NCBI RefSeq assembly: GCF_905163445.1
Contig: NC_053204.1
Location: 2,983,501-3,047,500 of the forward strand
Length of the DNA: 64,000 nucleotides
Reading direction: 5' to 3'
Source of the DNA: Pararge aegeria
Lineage: Eukaryota > Arthropoda > Insecta > Lepidoptera > Nymphalidae
The notes beneath the pieces are model-generated. The model searched no databases. It worked only from the letters and a program-made list of their open reading frames with translations, and was not told where the DNA came from. How positions within the stretch are numbered: position 1 is the first letter of the stretch; every line of letters starts with the position of its first letter. The position numbers and the translations under genes are program-made. This document shows, piece after piece, positions 8,952 through 19,579 of this stretch.

Positions 8952-9231
8952 GTAATAAATAAATATACTACGACCTTTTTTCGTTCGCTGACTACGACAT
9001 TACACCCCGCCATCTAGCCCCAAAGTAAGCGTAGCTTGTGTTATGGGTACTAAGGTGACTGATTAATATTTTCATGAATAACATACATAAATACTTAGAA
9101 TATTCATATAAACACCCAGACACTGAAAACCATTCTTTCGCATCACACAAACATTTTTCAGAAGTGGGAATCGAACCCACGGCTTTGGACTCAGAAAGCA
9201 GGGTCGCTGCCTACTGCGCCAGTCGGCCGTC
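8952..9231 (-). mobile_element. SINE-A copy
   Basis: Full-length copy from the AATAAATAAATATACTACGA tail to the GCGCCAGTCGGCCGTC head. The B box GGGAATCGAACCC is intact. Confidence 0.9.
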
Positions 9232-9378
9232 AACAATTTAATGAATTATCTATTGTTTATCCACCTTACAAATTTAGTGTAACAATTATTAATAAGGTAA
9301 GGATGGACCCTGCACCTACACTGGTACTGTCCACGTGATCTAAGTACAAGGTTAGATGCAAATGAGATGTTTACAAGT
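9230..9378 (+). repeat. Local direct repeat, right copy
   Basis: Same landmarks as 8788-8948, with small indels. It lacks the ACGTACACACGATG insert of the left copy. Confidence 0.9.
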
Positions 9379-9857
9379 GATCAAGGCTCACCAGGCGCTG
9401 AGATTAGTTAACATCCCATTTGAATCGAATAAATACGAATGAAAATATCGGAACTAAATTAGCGTAACTGATAAATCAAAAAAATTCAAAAAGAAGGTTT
9501 AAACAATCAATAGGTACTTATAATAAAACTATAACGCGTGAAATTCTGGAAAGTTTAAAGAATATCTACTTATAATAAAACTGTAAAGGGTCAAATTCTG
9601 TAAAAATATTTAAAAAAAGAATTTGTGGACTTTGTAGAACTGATGCTGAACCCAAAACTGTATTTTTTTCATTCATGTCTGTCTGTATCATGGCAGCGCA
9701 TCACGCTGGAACTAAAGAACCAGTAATTCCTGGGATTAGTGCGTTTAACCAAACAAACTTTATAATATTCATCATCATCATATCAACCCATTACCGGCCC
9801 AGGGCAATGGTGTCCCTCCAAATGGTTAAGGTATTTATAATATTAGTATACATTAAA
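9379..9857. other. No recognised gene; short internal repeat
   Basis: ACTTATAATAAAACT occurs twice about 53 bp apart (near 9516 and 9569) with GAAATTCTG-like flanks, a minor local duplication. The end at about 9765-9835 is a short SINE-B tail. Confidence 0.45.
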
Positions 9858-9960
9858 GGGTAGGTGACTTGCATTATTGCAGCTGTGGCGGTCTCCATAT
9901 TACGAAACTAGATGGCGCCACAAGATCCTGCATCGCACTAGGAAAGTTCTAACAAATAAT
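9858..9960 (+). repeat. N repeat fragment
   Basis: GCGGTCTCCATATTACGAAA and AGATGGCGCCACAAGATCC match 27150-27215. The match continues at 10284-10336 after a SINE-B insertion. Confidence 0.65.
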
Positions 9961-9989
9961 GACCATATATACAACTTCCACTGAGAAGC

Positions 9990-10283
9990 GGTTATAGTGC
10001 AGTGGGTAAGAGCTCGACTTCACTCTCGGGGGCCCGAATTCGAATCCCAGCACAAAACTCTAACTTTTCTAATTTCTGTGCGTTTTAATTAATTAAAAAT
10101 ATCACTTGTTTCGACGGTGACGGAAAAGCATCGTGAGGAAACTTCCTTGCCTGAGCGTTCTACATAATGTTCTAAAAGGCATGTGGGGACTCCAATCCAA
10201 ACTGGGCCAGCGTGATTACGGCCCTCTCATTGGAGGAGTAGACCCGTGCCCTGTAGTGTGCCGGTAATGGGTCGATATGTTGA
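9990..10283 (+). mobile_element. SINE-B full-length copy
   Basis: tRNA-like head GGTTATAGTGCAGTGGGTAA and B-box region GAATTCGAATCCCAGCAC. The non-tRNA body (CTGGGCCAGCGTGATTACGG) ends in GGTAATGGGTCGATATG. It sits inside an N repeat. Confidence 0.85.
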
Positions 10284-10336
10284 TACAACTTCCAAAGATG
10301 AACGGTTGGACCTCAGGCCCCGAGCACGATCTTCCA

Positions 10337-10527
10337 GATCTTCCTTTTAAGAAAATTAAGCTTAATTAGCGATACTCCGCGAAAAGCAGGATAATCTGTA
10401 TGGTGTAGTTTATAACTTCTTCAATCCTTATACTCCACACTAAACAGATCTTCCGCAATGTACCCTCTACGCATGTTTCGCTCCGAAACCGAAGCAGCCC
10501 TCAATAGATGTTGACTTTACAATGACT
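10337..10527 (+). repeat. F repeat copy
   Basis: AATTAGCGATACTCCGCGAA, TCCACACTAAACAGATCTTC and TCGCTCCGAAACCGAAGCAG. Ends in GATGTTGACTTTACAATGA like the other F copies. Confidence 0.7.
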
Positions 10528-10647
10528 AATTCCGCCTTTTTCTAAGTTCTACCCAATATTTGTTCTCCCTTTTGTTACGGCCGAGCGCATTCCCTTGCAC
10601 AGAATTATCAAAAAGGGTTAACGAGTCCACCCGTGATCCTTTAGTTT

Positions 10648-10753
10648 GACGGCCGATTAGCGCTGTGGGCAGCGACCCTGCTTTCTGAGCCCAAGTACGT
10701 GGGTTCGATTCCAACAGCTGGAAAATGTTTCTGTGATGAACATGAATGTTTTT
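10648..10753 (+). mobile_element. SINE-A 5' part
   Basis: Starts GACGGCCGATTAGCGC, with B box GGTTCGATTCC, and is cut after GAACATGAATGTTTTT by a hAT MITE 1 fragment. Confidence 0.8.
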
Positions 10754-10948
10754 GCACAGGGTATGCAGATGATATAAAATGGTGAAAATACCCAGTAAGA
10801 GTTATAAATACTTAAGGGTAGGCTTTTTATAACTCTTACAATGCCTATCCTTAAGTTTTTTATGACTCGTACTGGAGATTTTCTTCATTTTAAATCATCT
10901 GTATACCCGGTGTGGTATACACACCGGTTACTCTATGCACGCCACTGA
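10754..10948. mobile_element. hAT MITE 1, long copy lacking one terminus
   Basis: Interior AAGAGTTATAAATACTTAAG and its inverted partner CTATCCTTAAG show the central palindrome of MITE 1. The right end is TCTATGCACGCCACTG; the left terminus has been lost at the SINE junction. Confidence 0.75.
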
Positions 10949-11269
10949 CCACCTGAATGGTAATAGAAAAATTTATATTCTATCAAAATTTCGACTGGAC
11001 GTTGTTAACTAATAAATGCCACACTATATTTAGCTGAAATCAAATAAAGTAGCTACGTATTTTTATAAATAGATAGCGTTTCGTGACGGGCACTTTCATC
11101 TCGGCTGAATCATTTTCAGAGAAACCGCGTAAATGCGCCGGAGCGAAGACTGAGTCAGTTGTTTACAAACCAACCAAGAACGACACAATCAGATAAGCAA
11201 TAAAGTTTCTCTGGATTTCTGAACGCAGCTTTGGTACACCTGACGTGGTGGACAGATGGCATCAAACGG
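10949..11269. other. No recognised feature
   Basis: No frame or repeat match seen; moderately GC-rich near 11080-11200. Confidence 0.35.
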
Positions 11270-11455
11270 CAAGCCGCTGGAAGCTCGTATAAGTAGAGCT
11301 TTTTTGTGACAGAGCTCGTCCCGGGAAGTACCATCATGTTTAATTCTGCCACCAAGCAGTCATGCTGTGTACCGGTCTGAAGGGCGTGGTTGCCGTTGCT
11401 ATAGGCATGTGATGCTTAAAACCTACACCTCAGGTTGATAGGCTGGAGGACAAAT
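11270..11455 (+). repeat. L repeat fragment
   Basis: TTGTGACAGAGCTCGTCCCG, TGAAGGGCGTGGTTGCCG and ATGTGATGCTTAAAACCTAC match 47395-47530. Confidence 0.65.
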
Positions 11456-11571
11456 TTTCATGATACTAATATAACCGTTTGGTAACTTGCGTAAATTAGA
11501 CGAAATTTAAAAATAGCTCGTTTACCTATCTGCCTAATGCACCAGTTCTAGCTGTCAGTGTTCTTACTCCT

Positions 11572-11960
11572 ATTAATTAGCGCAGTGGGCAGCGGCCCTG
11601 CTCTCTGAGTACAAGGCTGTGGGTTCGACTCTCACAACTTGAAAATGTTTGTGTGATGAACATCAATGTACATCAACATTCTTAATTAAGGACGAGCCGC
11701 CATTAACAAAATTTCAGTCAATAAACTATTATTTAATAATCATTTTATTCCTTTTTTAATTTATATATTAGCTTTTCAAGAAGGAGGGACTCAAATAAAA
11801 TGTTATATACGTACCCTGTCTGGGTGTTTGTATATATTATATATTTATGTGTATTATTCATTTAAATATTCATCTTAGAATCCATAACACAAGCTAAACT
11901 TACTTTGGGGCTAGATAGCGATGTGTGTATTGGTCGTAGTATATTTATTTATTTATTTTA
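11572..11960 (+). mobile_element. SINE-A with an unrelated 140-bp internal segment
   Basis: The head (AATTAGCGCAGTGGGCAGCG) and tail (GGGGCTAGATAGCGATGTGT) are those of SINE-A. Sequence at about 11675-11813 has no counterpart in other copies. The body resumes at GTCTGGGTGTTTG. Confidence 0.75.
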
Positions 11961-12118
11961 TTAAAGAAATATTTGACTTTACTTTGACTTTGATATCCAG
12001 CAGTATATTTTTCTTTGATTTGTATACTTTTTGAACATGTTTTATTAGTCGTATTTATCTAACTTGCTAGTACCTGGCTAAGCTTTGCTATGGCTCAGTC
12101 TATATTCACAGGACACTC

Positions 12119-12350
12119 CATCATATAATTATCAACCCACTGCAAGGCACGGGTCCCCTAGGCAAGTGTTTTAAGGTTATGTGCGGATTGGAAGACTTTA
12201 CACCCCTTTCAAAACATTATAAAAAACTCTCAGGCATTCAGGTTCACGATGTTCTCCTTCGCATTGATATTTAATTGCTTTAATTTATAAAGAAAATAAC
12301 GAGAACAAGTCCGTGCCGGGGTTCGAACTTTGTCCCCCCCGAAAGGCTAT
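12119..12350 (-). mobile_element. SINE-B copy
   Basis: ATTATCAACCCACTGCAAGG, CACGATGTTCTCCTTCGC and B-box-like GGGGTTCGAAC, on the minus strand. Confidence 0.75.
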
Positions 12351-12450
12351 AAATCCTATGCTTAAATATGCTAAAAATACGTCTTGCCATTGTTCTGTTG
12401 CTGCGTGGAAGATAGCAAACAAACACACATACTTTCTCGTTCATAATATT

Positions 12451-12835
12451 AGAAGGGATTAGTAGGGATCGAGTCCTCGGGGATTTTAACTAATTACTAG
12501 AATGTTAAAACGAAAAAAGAAAACCAAAAATACGAAAACACACTCTGGCTATGATTCCTTCGTCACGCTATATCGTCAAAGGCTAGTTAAAATAAACAGA
12601 CGGTACGCGGTTAAATATGTGCCTTGCTGATCACTTACGTGAAAGAAATAAATCCATCAAGAAACGAAAGAAGAAAGAAACACTTTTGCATTTATAAAAT
12701 AAAAAGGGATTAGTAGGGATCGAGACCTCGGGGCGTTTAATTAATTACCCGAATGTTGAAAGGAAATAAGAAAAAATACTACTACGAAACTAGAAATACC
12801 AAAACACACTCCGGGTATGATTCACTCACGCACTC
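12451..12835 (+). repeat. Two-copy direct repeat, about 110 bp units
   Basis: AGGGATTAGTAGGGATCGAG begins both copies (about 12454 and 12706). Both continue through CTCGGGG, a GAATGTT motif and AAAACACACTC to a GTATGATTC-like end. The spacing is about 252 bp. Confidence 0.85.
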
Positions 12836-13850
12836 TTAACGAATTATAGTAGAGCAATTTTAAATCTGCCTCTTTGGTCCAATCACGAGGATCCTAATTG
12901 TTTTAGCTACGGGATCATTTTGTTTAAACTTGAAATACTGGCCAGTGGATAGGAATGGTTAAATTGGCATTGTCTATACCGGTATCATGAAGCCATCGGT
13001 TGCGGTTATCATCTCAAACGAGCGATAATATTCGTCAAAGCCCGCCCACTTGAATTAGATTAGAGTGATGGGTGTTAGCTTTAATTAGCGGAGATTATTT
13101 TTTGATTAGTAGTAACTGCGTAAGATATATTACTACTAATATTAGTAGATATGCATATTTCAAGATTTTATGTTTCATATAGGCCATTATGTAAAGAATA
13201 TTAGATTTTGTTTAGAAACTTTGGCATTTCATTTCTATTCCCAAGGCAGATGTTTTATAATCAAATCCCTTAAAAGTGTATAGTCATACATACAAATAAC
13301 CCCCTATTTTATCTTCGTCAGAAGTTTCATTAAGCCAGTTGGTAACGCACCAGCTATAAATTTTAATTAAAAGATTTATTTATAGATAACGTCAGTTGTA
13401 ATATTGTAAAATCCCATTACACTTACAAACTTTACTTTACCTAAAACCGAGTGTTTAATTAAAATTCCCTAATAATTAGGCATCTTAACTAAAAATTTTC
13501 ACGGTCCGCATCTACCCAATTAACTAATCTATGATCAGAGCCGGGAATAGACGCAGTTCGTCGACCCGCGGTTGCATCAATTCGGATTAATTGTTACTGC
13601 AGTCGGTCAAACTGTTTATTTGTCGTCTTTGATGTCGGTGAAACGGCTTCCTCTCGCAAATTTACCATCAAACGACCACACATTAAACTGTAGTTTGTAA
13701 AATAAACAGTAAAGTTTTTTAACACGGCTTTCGATTGGTTTAATTTCACCGTCGGATGGCAGACTATTGTACCTTTTCTTTCTTTATTTAAATTGTGTTT
13801 TTTTATTGCTTTGTCTTTGATGTTAAATAAAGTTTATTTGATTTGATTCG
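12836..13850. other. About 1 kb of sequence with no family match
   Basis: No long frame. AT-rich with a GC-richer island near 13540-13680 (GACCCGCGGTTGCATC). Homeodomain-like TAATTA cores are present, as expected by chance in AT-rich DNA. It could be unique intergenic or regulatory DNA. Confidence 0.4.
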
Positions 13851-13970
13851 ATTTAAGTGATTATGCAGTCTAAGATGTTAGCGGGCTAAGTTGTTTGGGA
13901 TGTGGCAGTTATATACCATACTAATTGGTTTCTACACGACATCGTATGAGAACCCTTAATCTTTTGAAAG

Positions 13971-14290
13971 AAATTCAAAATTCATTTATTTCAAGTAGCT
14001 CTAGTTTATAAGCACTCTTTTAACGTCAACTCTGTTTTATAGCGACTCTACCACGGGTTCGGAAGGCAGATTATACCGAGAAGAACCGGCAAGAAACTCA
14101 GCAGATTGCTCTTTTTCATAATCTTTATAATTTTCTATCGTGTGAGAGATGAGAGCGGTGCCCCTGATTCCATATTTCTGCAATGTACATTTTTTATGTT
14201 ATTAACGAATCAAAAATGCCAGTTTGAAAGGCATATTCTACCGAGAAGAGCTAGCAAGATTGCTCTTTTTCCACAGCCCTTATTGAGTTT
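13971..14290 (-). repeat. LINE-C 3' UTR, two adjacent pieces
   Basis: TTCATTTATTTCAAGTAGCT, GGTTCGGAAGGCAGATTATA and a partial second copy from 14216 (GAAAGGCATATTCTACCGAG). The repeat of the GAGAAGA...GCAAGA block suggests a local duplication. Confidence 0.65.
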
Positions 14291-14714
14291 AACAATACCT
14301 ATTCAGAATTTTTTAAATGAAACTTCTTTAGAATCGTTATATCAAACTCGATAAAACGAAAACATAAGTCCATTGAGACAATTACACTTAAATGTATAGG
14401 ACAGAGTGAGATAGAAAACATTATAATTTTTTTACCTATTCTGGTTACCATGGAAACTAAATAATAAACCTTACATTTATCCTAATAGTTCTGATACTCT
14501 ACATCCACCTCAATCTCTCGTAGGCTACTATTCAGAAGTTACACTTCTGCCGTGTGTAATGATTTTTTATACCTAGTTAGAGATGAGAGCGCTAACCGCT
14601 TGTCCTTTGGCCGTATTTGTCGGTAGAGTAAGTGCCTCCAACCAGATAAAGGGTCCTTTTTGATTTGTCCGAGGGGAACGGAAGCATTCGGGCCGGTTCA
14701 ATATGAACGTTGGA
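14291..14714. other. No recognised feature
   Basis: No frame above background and no repeat match seen. Confidence 0.35.
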
Positions 14715-14948
14715 TTGGAGACAAAATTTATATCCCCCGATTGTATCCCTTGACAGGGGATATAATTAAAGTCTCCAACTGCTAAAGCGCGGGAACATGG
14801 AATAAGAGAAATTTGCCACCGTTTATTATTTGAATATTATTTCCACTTGTGCTGCCAATCCTCTGAGAGTTGATAAAGCTGTGGGAGAAGATATTTTTTT
14901 TTCCTTTCCCCGCGGAGATAATTGTCTCCTGCCTTTACTAGCCGGGAG
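14715..14948 (+). mobile_element. J element copy
   Basis: Landmarks are GGAGACAAAATTTATATCCC, GGGGATATAATTAAAG, ATTATTTCCACTTGTGCTGC, GAGAGTTGATAAAGCTGTGG and GAGATAATTGTCTCCTGCC. The ends are inverted versions of each other (GGAGACAA...TTGTCTCC), typical of a non-autonomous DNA element. Confidence 0.7.
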
Positions 14949-15360
14949 GGCGTAGTGGACGGACCAGACCAGGCCGGGCGGCCTCCCACTATCTCTGATC
15001 TGGTCTGGTCTAAGTATGGGACTGACAAGAGCCGTTGGACGGCGATAGTGGTCAGAGAGCGTGAGGGCGTTTTTTTTCTCAATCCACATTAAAGCAGGGC
15101 CTCTCGTTTCTAAAACGAGGCTTCTATGAGGTACGTTACACCTGTGGTACGTTAGAAGGTGATTCTAACCTTCTACATTTCAGTTTATGTAAAGAAACTT
15201 TTGACTTTGAAGACGTTGAAAGAGCCCCCGATAATCCAAACATTCCAATGTATAATCTAATTGCAACAAGGCCCAACAAGGTTACAAACAGAAGCCCTAC
15301 CGCCCAACGCACACGTGTTCTTGTAATGTGAACTTGACGATTGTAAACCTAGACGGCGCC
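14949..15360. other. No recognised feature
   Basis: Includes a small inverted pair (AGACCAGGCC near 14975, GGTCTGGTCT near 15001). No gene seen. Confidence 0.35.
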
Positions 15361-16415
15361 GTGCGATAAGGTGAACTAATACCACCTTTCATATTCTCTG
15401 CTAGCCTGGTATTTCGCAGAAACCAATCTCGCCTTACTTCAATGCACATATAGGTAGGTATTTGTATCGTGATAACGTTTCGGTTGTATTATAATAGGAA
15501 TTTCATCGTTTAATGCTCATTTTAAACAAGACCTATAGTGATAATTTGAACTAATACAACCTCTTCTATTCTCTACTTGCCTGGTATTTCGCTAGAAACC
15601 AATCTCGCCTTGCTTCAATGCACATACATGTAGGTACATTGAATGGGTATTTTTGTCGTGATAACGTTTCGGTTGTATTTTATTATTATCGGTATTTCAT
15701 AGTTTCATTTTAAGTAAGCTAGCGCCATTTGATAATTTGAACTAATACCACCTCTTCTAACCTCTACTTGCCTGGTATTTCGCAGAAACCAATCTTGTAG
15801 CCAACTTCTTCTTGCACCAACCTTGTAGCTTTAGTAGGTATTTTCGACGTGATTACGTTCCGATACGCGAGAACATAATATAACGTTCGTTTTCAATGCT
15901 CAGTATTTCAACTTGCAATGTTCAAAAGAACGACCACGCCGCGGTGCGATACAGTAAACAAATACCACCTTTCATATTCTATGTTCGCCTGGTATTTCGC
16001 ATAAATCCATGCTGCCCACAAACCACATGCAGGTAGGTCTCCCCTCCATCAACATCAACCCATTAATGGCCCACTGGTCCTCTCCCACAATGAGAAGGGT
16101 TCAGACCATAGTCCACCACGCTGGCCCTGTGCAGATTGGTGGACTTCACACGCCTTTGAGAACATTACGGAGAACTGTCAGGCATACAGTTCACAACCCT
16201 CACAATGTTTTCCTCCACCGTTGAAGCAAGCGATATTTTTATTACATAAAACGCACATAACTTAGAAAAGTTGGAAGTAGATAGTGGGATACGTGAAGCC
16301 GAATTCCTTCCCCCTTATATGTATTTTTGGCGTGAAAACGTTTAGATACGCAGTTTTTTTTTTTTTAATTTGGTATTTCATCTTCTAATGCTGACTGAGT
16401 GGTAACAAGATATTA
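15361..16415 (+). repeat. Diverged tandem array of four units
   Basis: Units begin near 15361, 15538, 15728 and 15944 (spacings 177, 190 and 216 bp). Each contains ACTAATACCACCT or a variant, CCTGGTATTTCGC followed by AAACCAAT-like sequence, then GTAGGTAT and CGTGATAACGTTTCGGTTG or a variant. The fourth unit is split by a SINE-B and resumes at about 16315 with TTTTTGGCGTGAAAACGTTT. Such an array is satellite-like but small; no coding frame runs through it. Confidence 0.9.
16045..16310 (-). mobile_element. SINE-B copy inside the tandem array
   Basis: TCAACCCATTAATGGCCCAC, GTCCACCACGCTGGCCC, TTTTCCTCCACCGTTGAAGC, with the head end eroded. It interrupts unit 4 of the array. Confidence 0.85.
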
Positions 16416-17554
16416 GCATCGATGCTAGGCCGTTCGCAATTCGTGTTACACCAGTCCCAAGGCTGCATGACGTAATCCGTGCGGATTTTGAACAACATTG
16501 TTTCAACATAGTTTCTGCCAATTACATAACTTCAAATAGTACGTATTCTGTGTCACATAATATTTGCTGTTTGATTTTATGGCGCGTCGCGTCGTCACGG
16601 ATGGTCCAAAGTATATCGATATATTTAAATTTGAATTCTTACTAGTTTATGTTTAAAATGGTGAGTGCTGCTAAATGAGGTTGGAACATATTAAGCCATT
16701 AATAAATAATTTAAGTAGTTCTACACACCGAAAAAAAATTATGTTATTCTTTATATCCACTGTCAGTTCTTTATATCCACTGTCAGGGGATCATCGGGGA
16801 TATAATTTTTGTCGCCTGCGTGTGCTAGCTCAGCAGGGTGTACCAAGGCATTAAATAATTACGAAAAAAAAATTTGGGTCACCACCACCTTACTGAGATC
16901 TATGCTTTCAGCGAAATAACCGTACAAAGTTAATCGAAGAAACATGCACACATGTTACGCACAAAGAAATACAGACATAAAAGCACTGCCTACCTAATTT
17001 TTTATACAACTCGTACGCAGTGGCAGTACAGCCTAAAAAAAATATCGGAGGCACACAAAAGTGCACATAAGAGAGAACATGTATCGTATTTTTATTAAAC
17101 CTTTATCTTGTGCGATTACAAAACTACTTCTCAAACGCAGAATATACGTTGCAAGTGCTTACCAAAGCAAAACATTCAATTTCGATGGTATGATTAGTTA
17201 GCAGAACTGTTAGTTTTCTTATTTTTAACTTTATCCGTATAACATTAGAGTTTAAAATGGCGTTACACTATCGGGTTAACGCATCCGTAGAGCGTCAACG
17301 GAGCGAAAAATGACTAGAGTCGCTCGCTAACAACGATTTGTATCTGCTTTGTGTATAAAATGCGTTTTCTGCTCTTATATATAACTAGGAATGTATTTTT
17401 ATGCGGCGTAACAGGAAGTAATTCAAAAGATTATACATCGCACTTGTTCGTAACATGAACCCTTGAAACTTTAAAAAAAAAAAACTAGGTAACGTTTTCA
17501 GTATGACTTTAATTACATCATTGCCGAAATTGAAACAAGAAAAATATATAAACC
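16416..17554. other. Mostly unassigned; one J fragment
   Basis: At 16745-16850 a J piece (GGGGATATAATTTTTGTCGC) follows two direct copies of TTCTTTATATCCACTGTCAG. A hAT-MITE-like scrap (AAAAGCACTGCCTACC) lies at about 16979. The rest has no match. Confidence 0.45.
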
Positions 17555-18130
17555 TATATAAAAAACTGATCCGCCATTTTGTGGCGGCGGCGTTTTTGGA
17601 CTGATTTTCATCAAACGTAGCTAAACACACTCCCACGGGGTGCATTGGCTTAAAAATGTTGTATAAAAATATTAATTTTTATCTTCTCAGGTGTTTTACA
17701 AATTGGGTTTTTGTTCGCCGAAAAAAAAAACGCTTTTGAGTGGGTGGGTTTGCAATCACGACTTAGTTATAATAACCAAATGTTCATAATCTTTGACATA
17801 ATATTGCTTCACACGAAGCCGGCAAATACAAAATAAATACTCAAATCGGTAGAGATGTAGTAAATATTTCAATAGTTCCCTCGATTTTTATAGGATCCCT
17901 CCATCAGATCTTCAACAAATTAAAACGGGACCACCTCTGAGGTATAACATACCAAACAAAAATTAGAATCATCAAAATCGTTTCATAATTGGCGGAGTTA
18001 TCGCGTAACAAATAAACAAATATAACAAATATTTTTTTCCGTTTTTCCAAATCCAATTAGGACCAGTTGCTGAGATTGCAGGGTTCAAGCAAAAAAACTC
18101 TCAGCTTTATAATTAGTAAAGAAGTATAGA
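17555..18130. repeat. Old repeats related to the Q and E types
   Basis: GGACTGATTTTCATCAAACG near 17598 resembles the Q element at 45917-46200. The 17930-18020 stretch (GGAGTTATCGCGTAACAAA) resembles the general plan of E-type repeats, as does 21990-22130. No coding. Confidence 0.4.
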
Positions 18131-18184
18131 TAGATATAAAGTTACATTTAAATATATATACAGTGGAAAAACCGTTTCATTCAG

Positions 18185-18560
18185 AATAATCAATGTCACA
18201 AATCAGTCAAGGTTACTTCACTGACCTCAAAGCGCTGCCTTGTTCCCGAACATCGACTCCATTGATCGCATCATCACCTCTATTCGGCAGCCCTGACATT
18301 TTGCGCCAATAGCAGCCGCTGTCGGTCGCGTGACGCTACCGCCCTCCAATCAGAGACGATATCGCGTCATCGCGGCGTCATTGTCAGCCAATGGGGACCA
18401 TCGTCTGAAACAAAACAGTTGCAGATTAACATTCGGTACGCGATTCTCTCCGGCTCTGCGTATTTGGGAAAGGAAAGGAAGTTGGCTCGTAATTCCGTTA
18501 CGTAATAGGCCAAGAGCCAGTGTAGATAATTACACTAGTTGGATAGTTTCAAACATACAC
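18185..18560 (+). promoter_or_regulatory. GC/CpG-richer patch with three CCAAT boxes, candidate regulatory DNA
   Basis: CCAAT occurs at 18306-18310, 18346-18350 and 18388-18392. Nuclear-receptor-like half sites TCAAGGTTA (18207-18215) and TGACCTCA (about 18222) lie upstream. Base composition is clearly richer in CG than the neighbours and no repeat family matches. An 81-codon frame overlaps (18330-18575) but resembles nothing known. Promoter or enhancer function is inference only. Confidence 0.3.
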
Positions 18561-18587
18561 AATGATTTTGTATAATACGGTTCATAA

Positions 18588-18640
18588 TAATAATTATTAT
18601 TATTTATGCAACTACGCGTTTGCATAAATAATAATTATTA
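18588..18640. repeat. Palindrome
   Basis: TAATAATTATTATTATTTAT followed by GCAA pairs with TTGCATAAATAATAATTATT; the loop is short (about CTACGCGT). Arms are about 21 bp with a 3-base slip. Confidence 0.75.
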
Positions 18641-18972
18641 AACTTGGTTTAGGTTACAAAGTATTGCCAGTAATTAAGCTTTTTACGTGTTCCCTCTTTT
18701 TTTTGTTATATTGTGGGAAATCCTAATGGAGTCGGACTTATACCGACTAAAGCACCATGGTGTTACAACTTCCCATATGGTGACTAGATTATGGGAACGC
18801 TTTCACACAGAAATTCAACCCAGTCAGCGACTCTTACCAAGGCAGACCTTCATCTGAGTCCACAGAGGTCTCTACTCAACGTTAAAGATTTAACACGGAA
18901 CACGGGAACACGGAATACGTCTTTCAACTTGAGGACTTAACTCCGTCGGCCTTCCGTCAGAGGGTCCTTCTC

Positions 18973-19305
18973 TTGGGACCGGCCCATCCCTCTGTAACAA
19001 CCCTTAGGGTGGTTATAAGGTACGATCCTTCCAACACAATAAATGTCATGCCCGGTATGCACACCGAACAAATCGTACACTCGCTCTTCGACTACAGTAC
19101 TGTTAATCTTACGCGAAGTGGATTAAGGTGGTCACACACTTGGTATTCTTTTAAAAATGGTCACATTAGTTTGGAACAGTTATGCGGTCACGCCATTTTG
19201 CGGCTTTGTTTGCGAAAAGGCGGAAGCTTAGCCAAGTTATTTAACGTTATGTTGAGATGGTTTATCAGAAAATATGCATCACCTATTAGGCATAAGTCTT
19301 CTTAA
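18973..19305 (+). CDS. 110-codon open frame, unknown
   Basis: It is the longest frame in the 16-19.5 kb interval that is not plainly repeat-derived. It begins MGPAHPSVTTLRVVIRYDPS and ends FIRKYASPIRHKSS. I recognise no domain, signal peptide or membrane helix. Cysteine is rare and charges are scattered. The upstream 250 bp (18720-18970) reads like a repeat but has no second copy here. Frames of this length arise by chance in 64 kb, so it is listed only as a weak candidate, either a random frame or a remnant of an unknown element. Confidence 0.15.
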   Translation: MGPAHPSVTTLRVVIRYDPSNTINVMPGMHTEQIVHSLFDYSTVNLTRSGLRWSHTWYSFKNGHISLEQLCGHAILRLCLRKGGSLAKLFNVMLRWFIRKYASPIRHKSS

Positions 19306-19579
19306 GGTAGCTCTTTAGCCATATGTATCTCGATAATCATACAGTAAAACATCACAGTGAATGCTTTGTACGTAACTGTTGCATAGTTCCGAGTTCTACC
19401 CTCTTTTAAATTATAAATATAGGATTAATATCATGAACAATTAAATGCATTTAATTTTATTAATAAACGTATGTCTGTACTAAGTTCTACGTAAAACAAG
19501 TTATTATCATCTGTTATGTGGCTCAATAAGTGGTCCAAAATGTTTAGTTTATATGTTGTAAAGTTTTAAAAAGGCATTA

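Noticed and set aside
15361..16415. CRISPR-like array
   Set aside because: Units of about 190 bp, diverged, no uniform spacers, and a eukaryotic genome.
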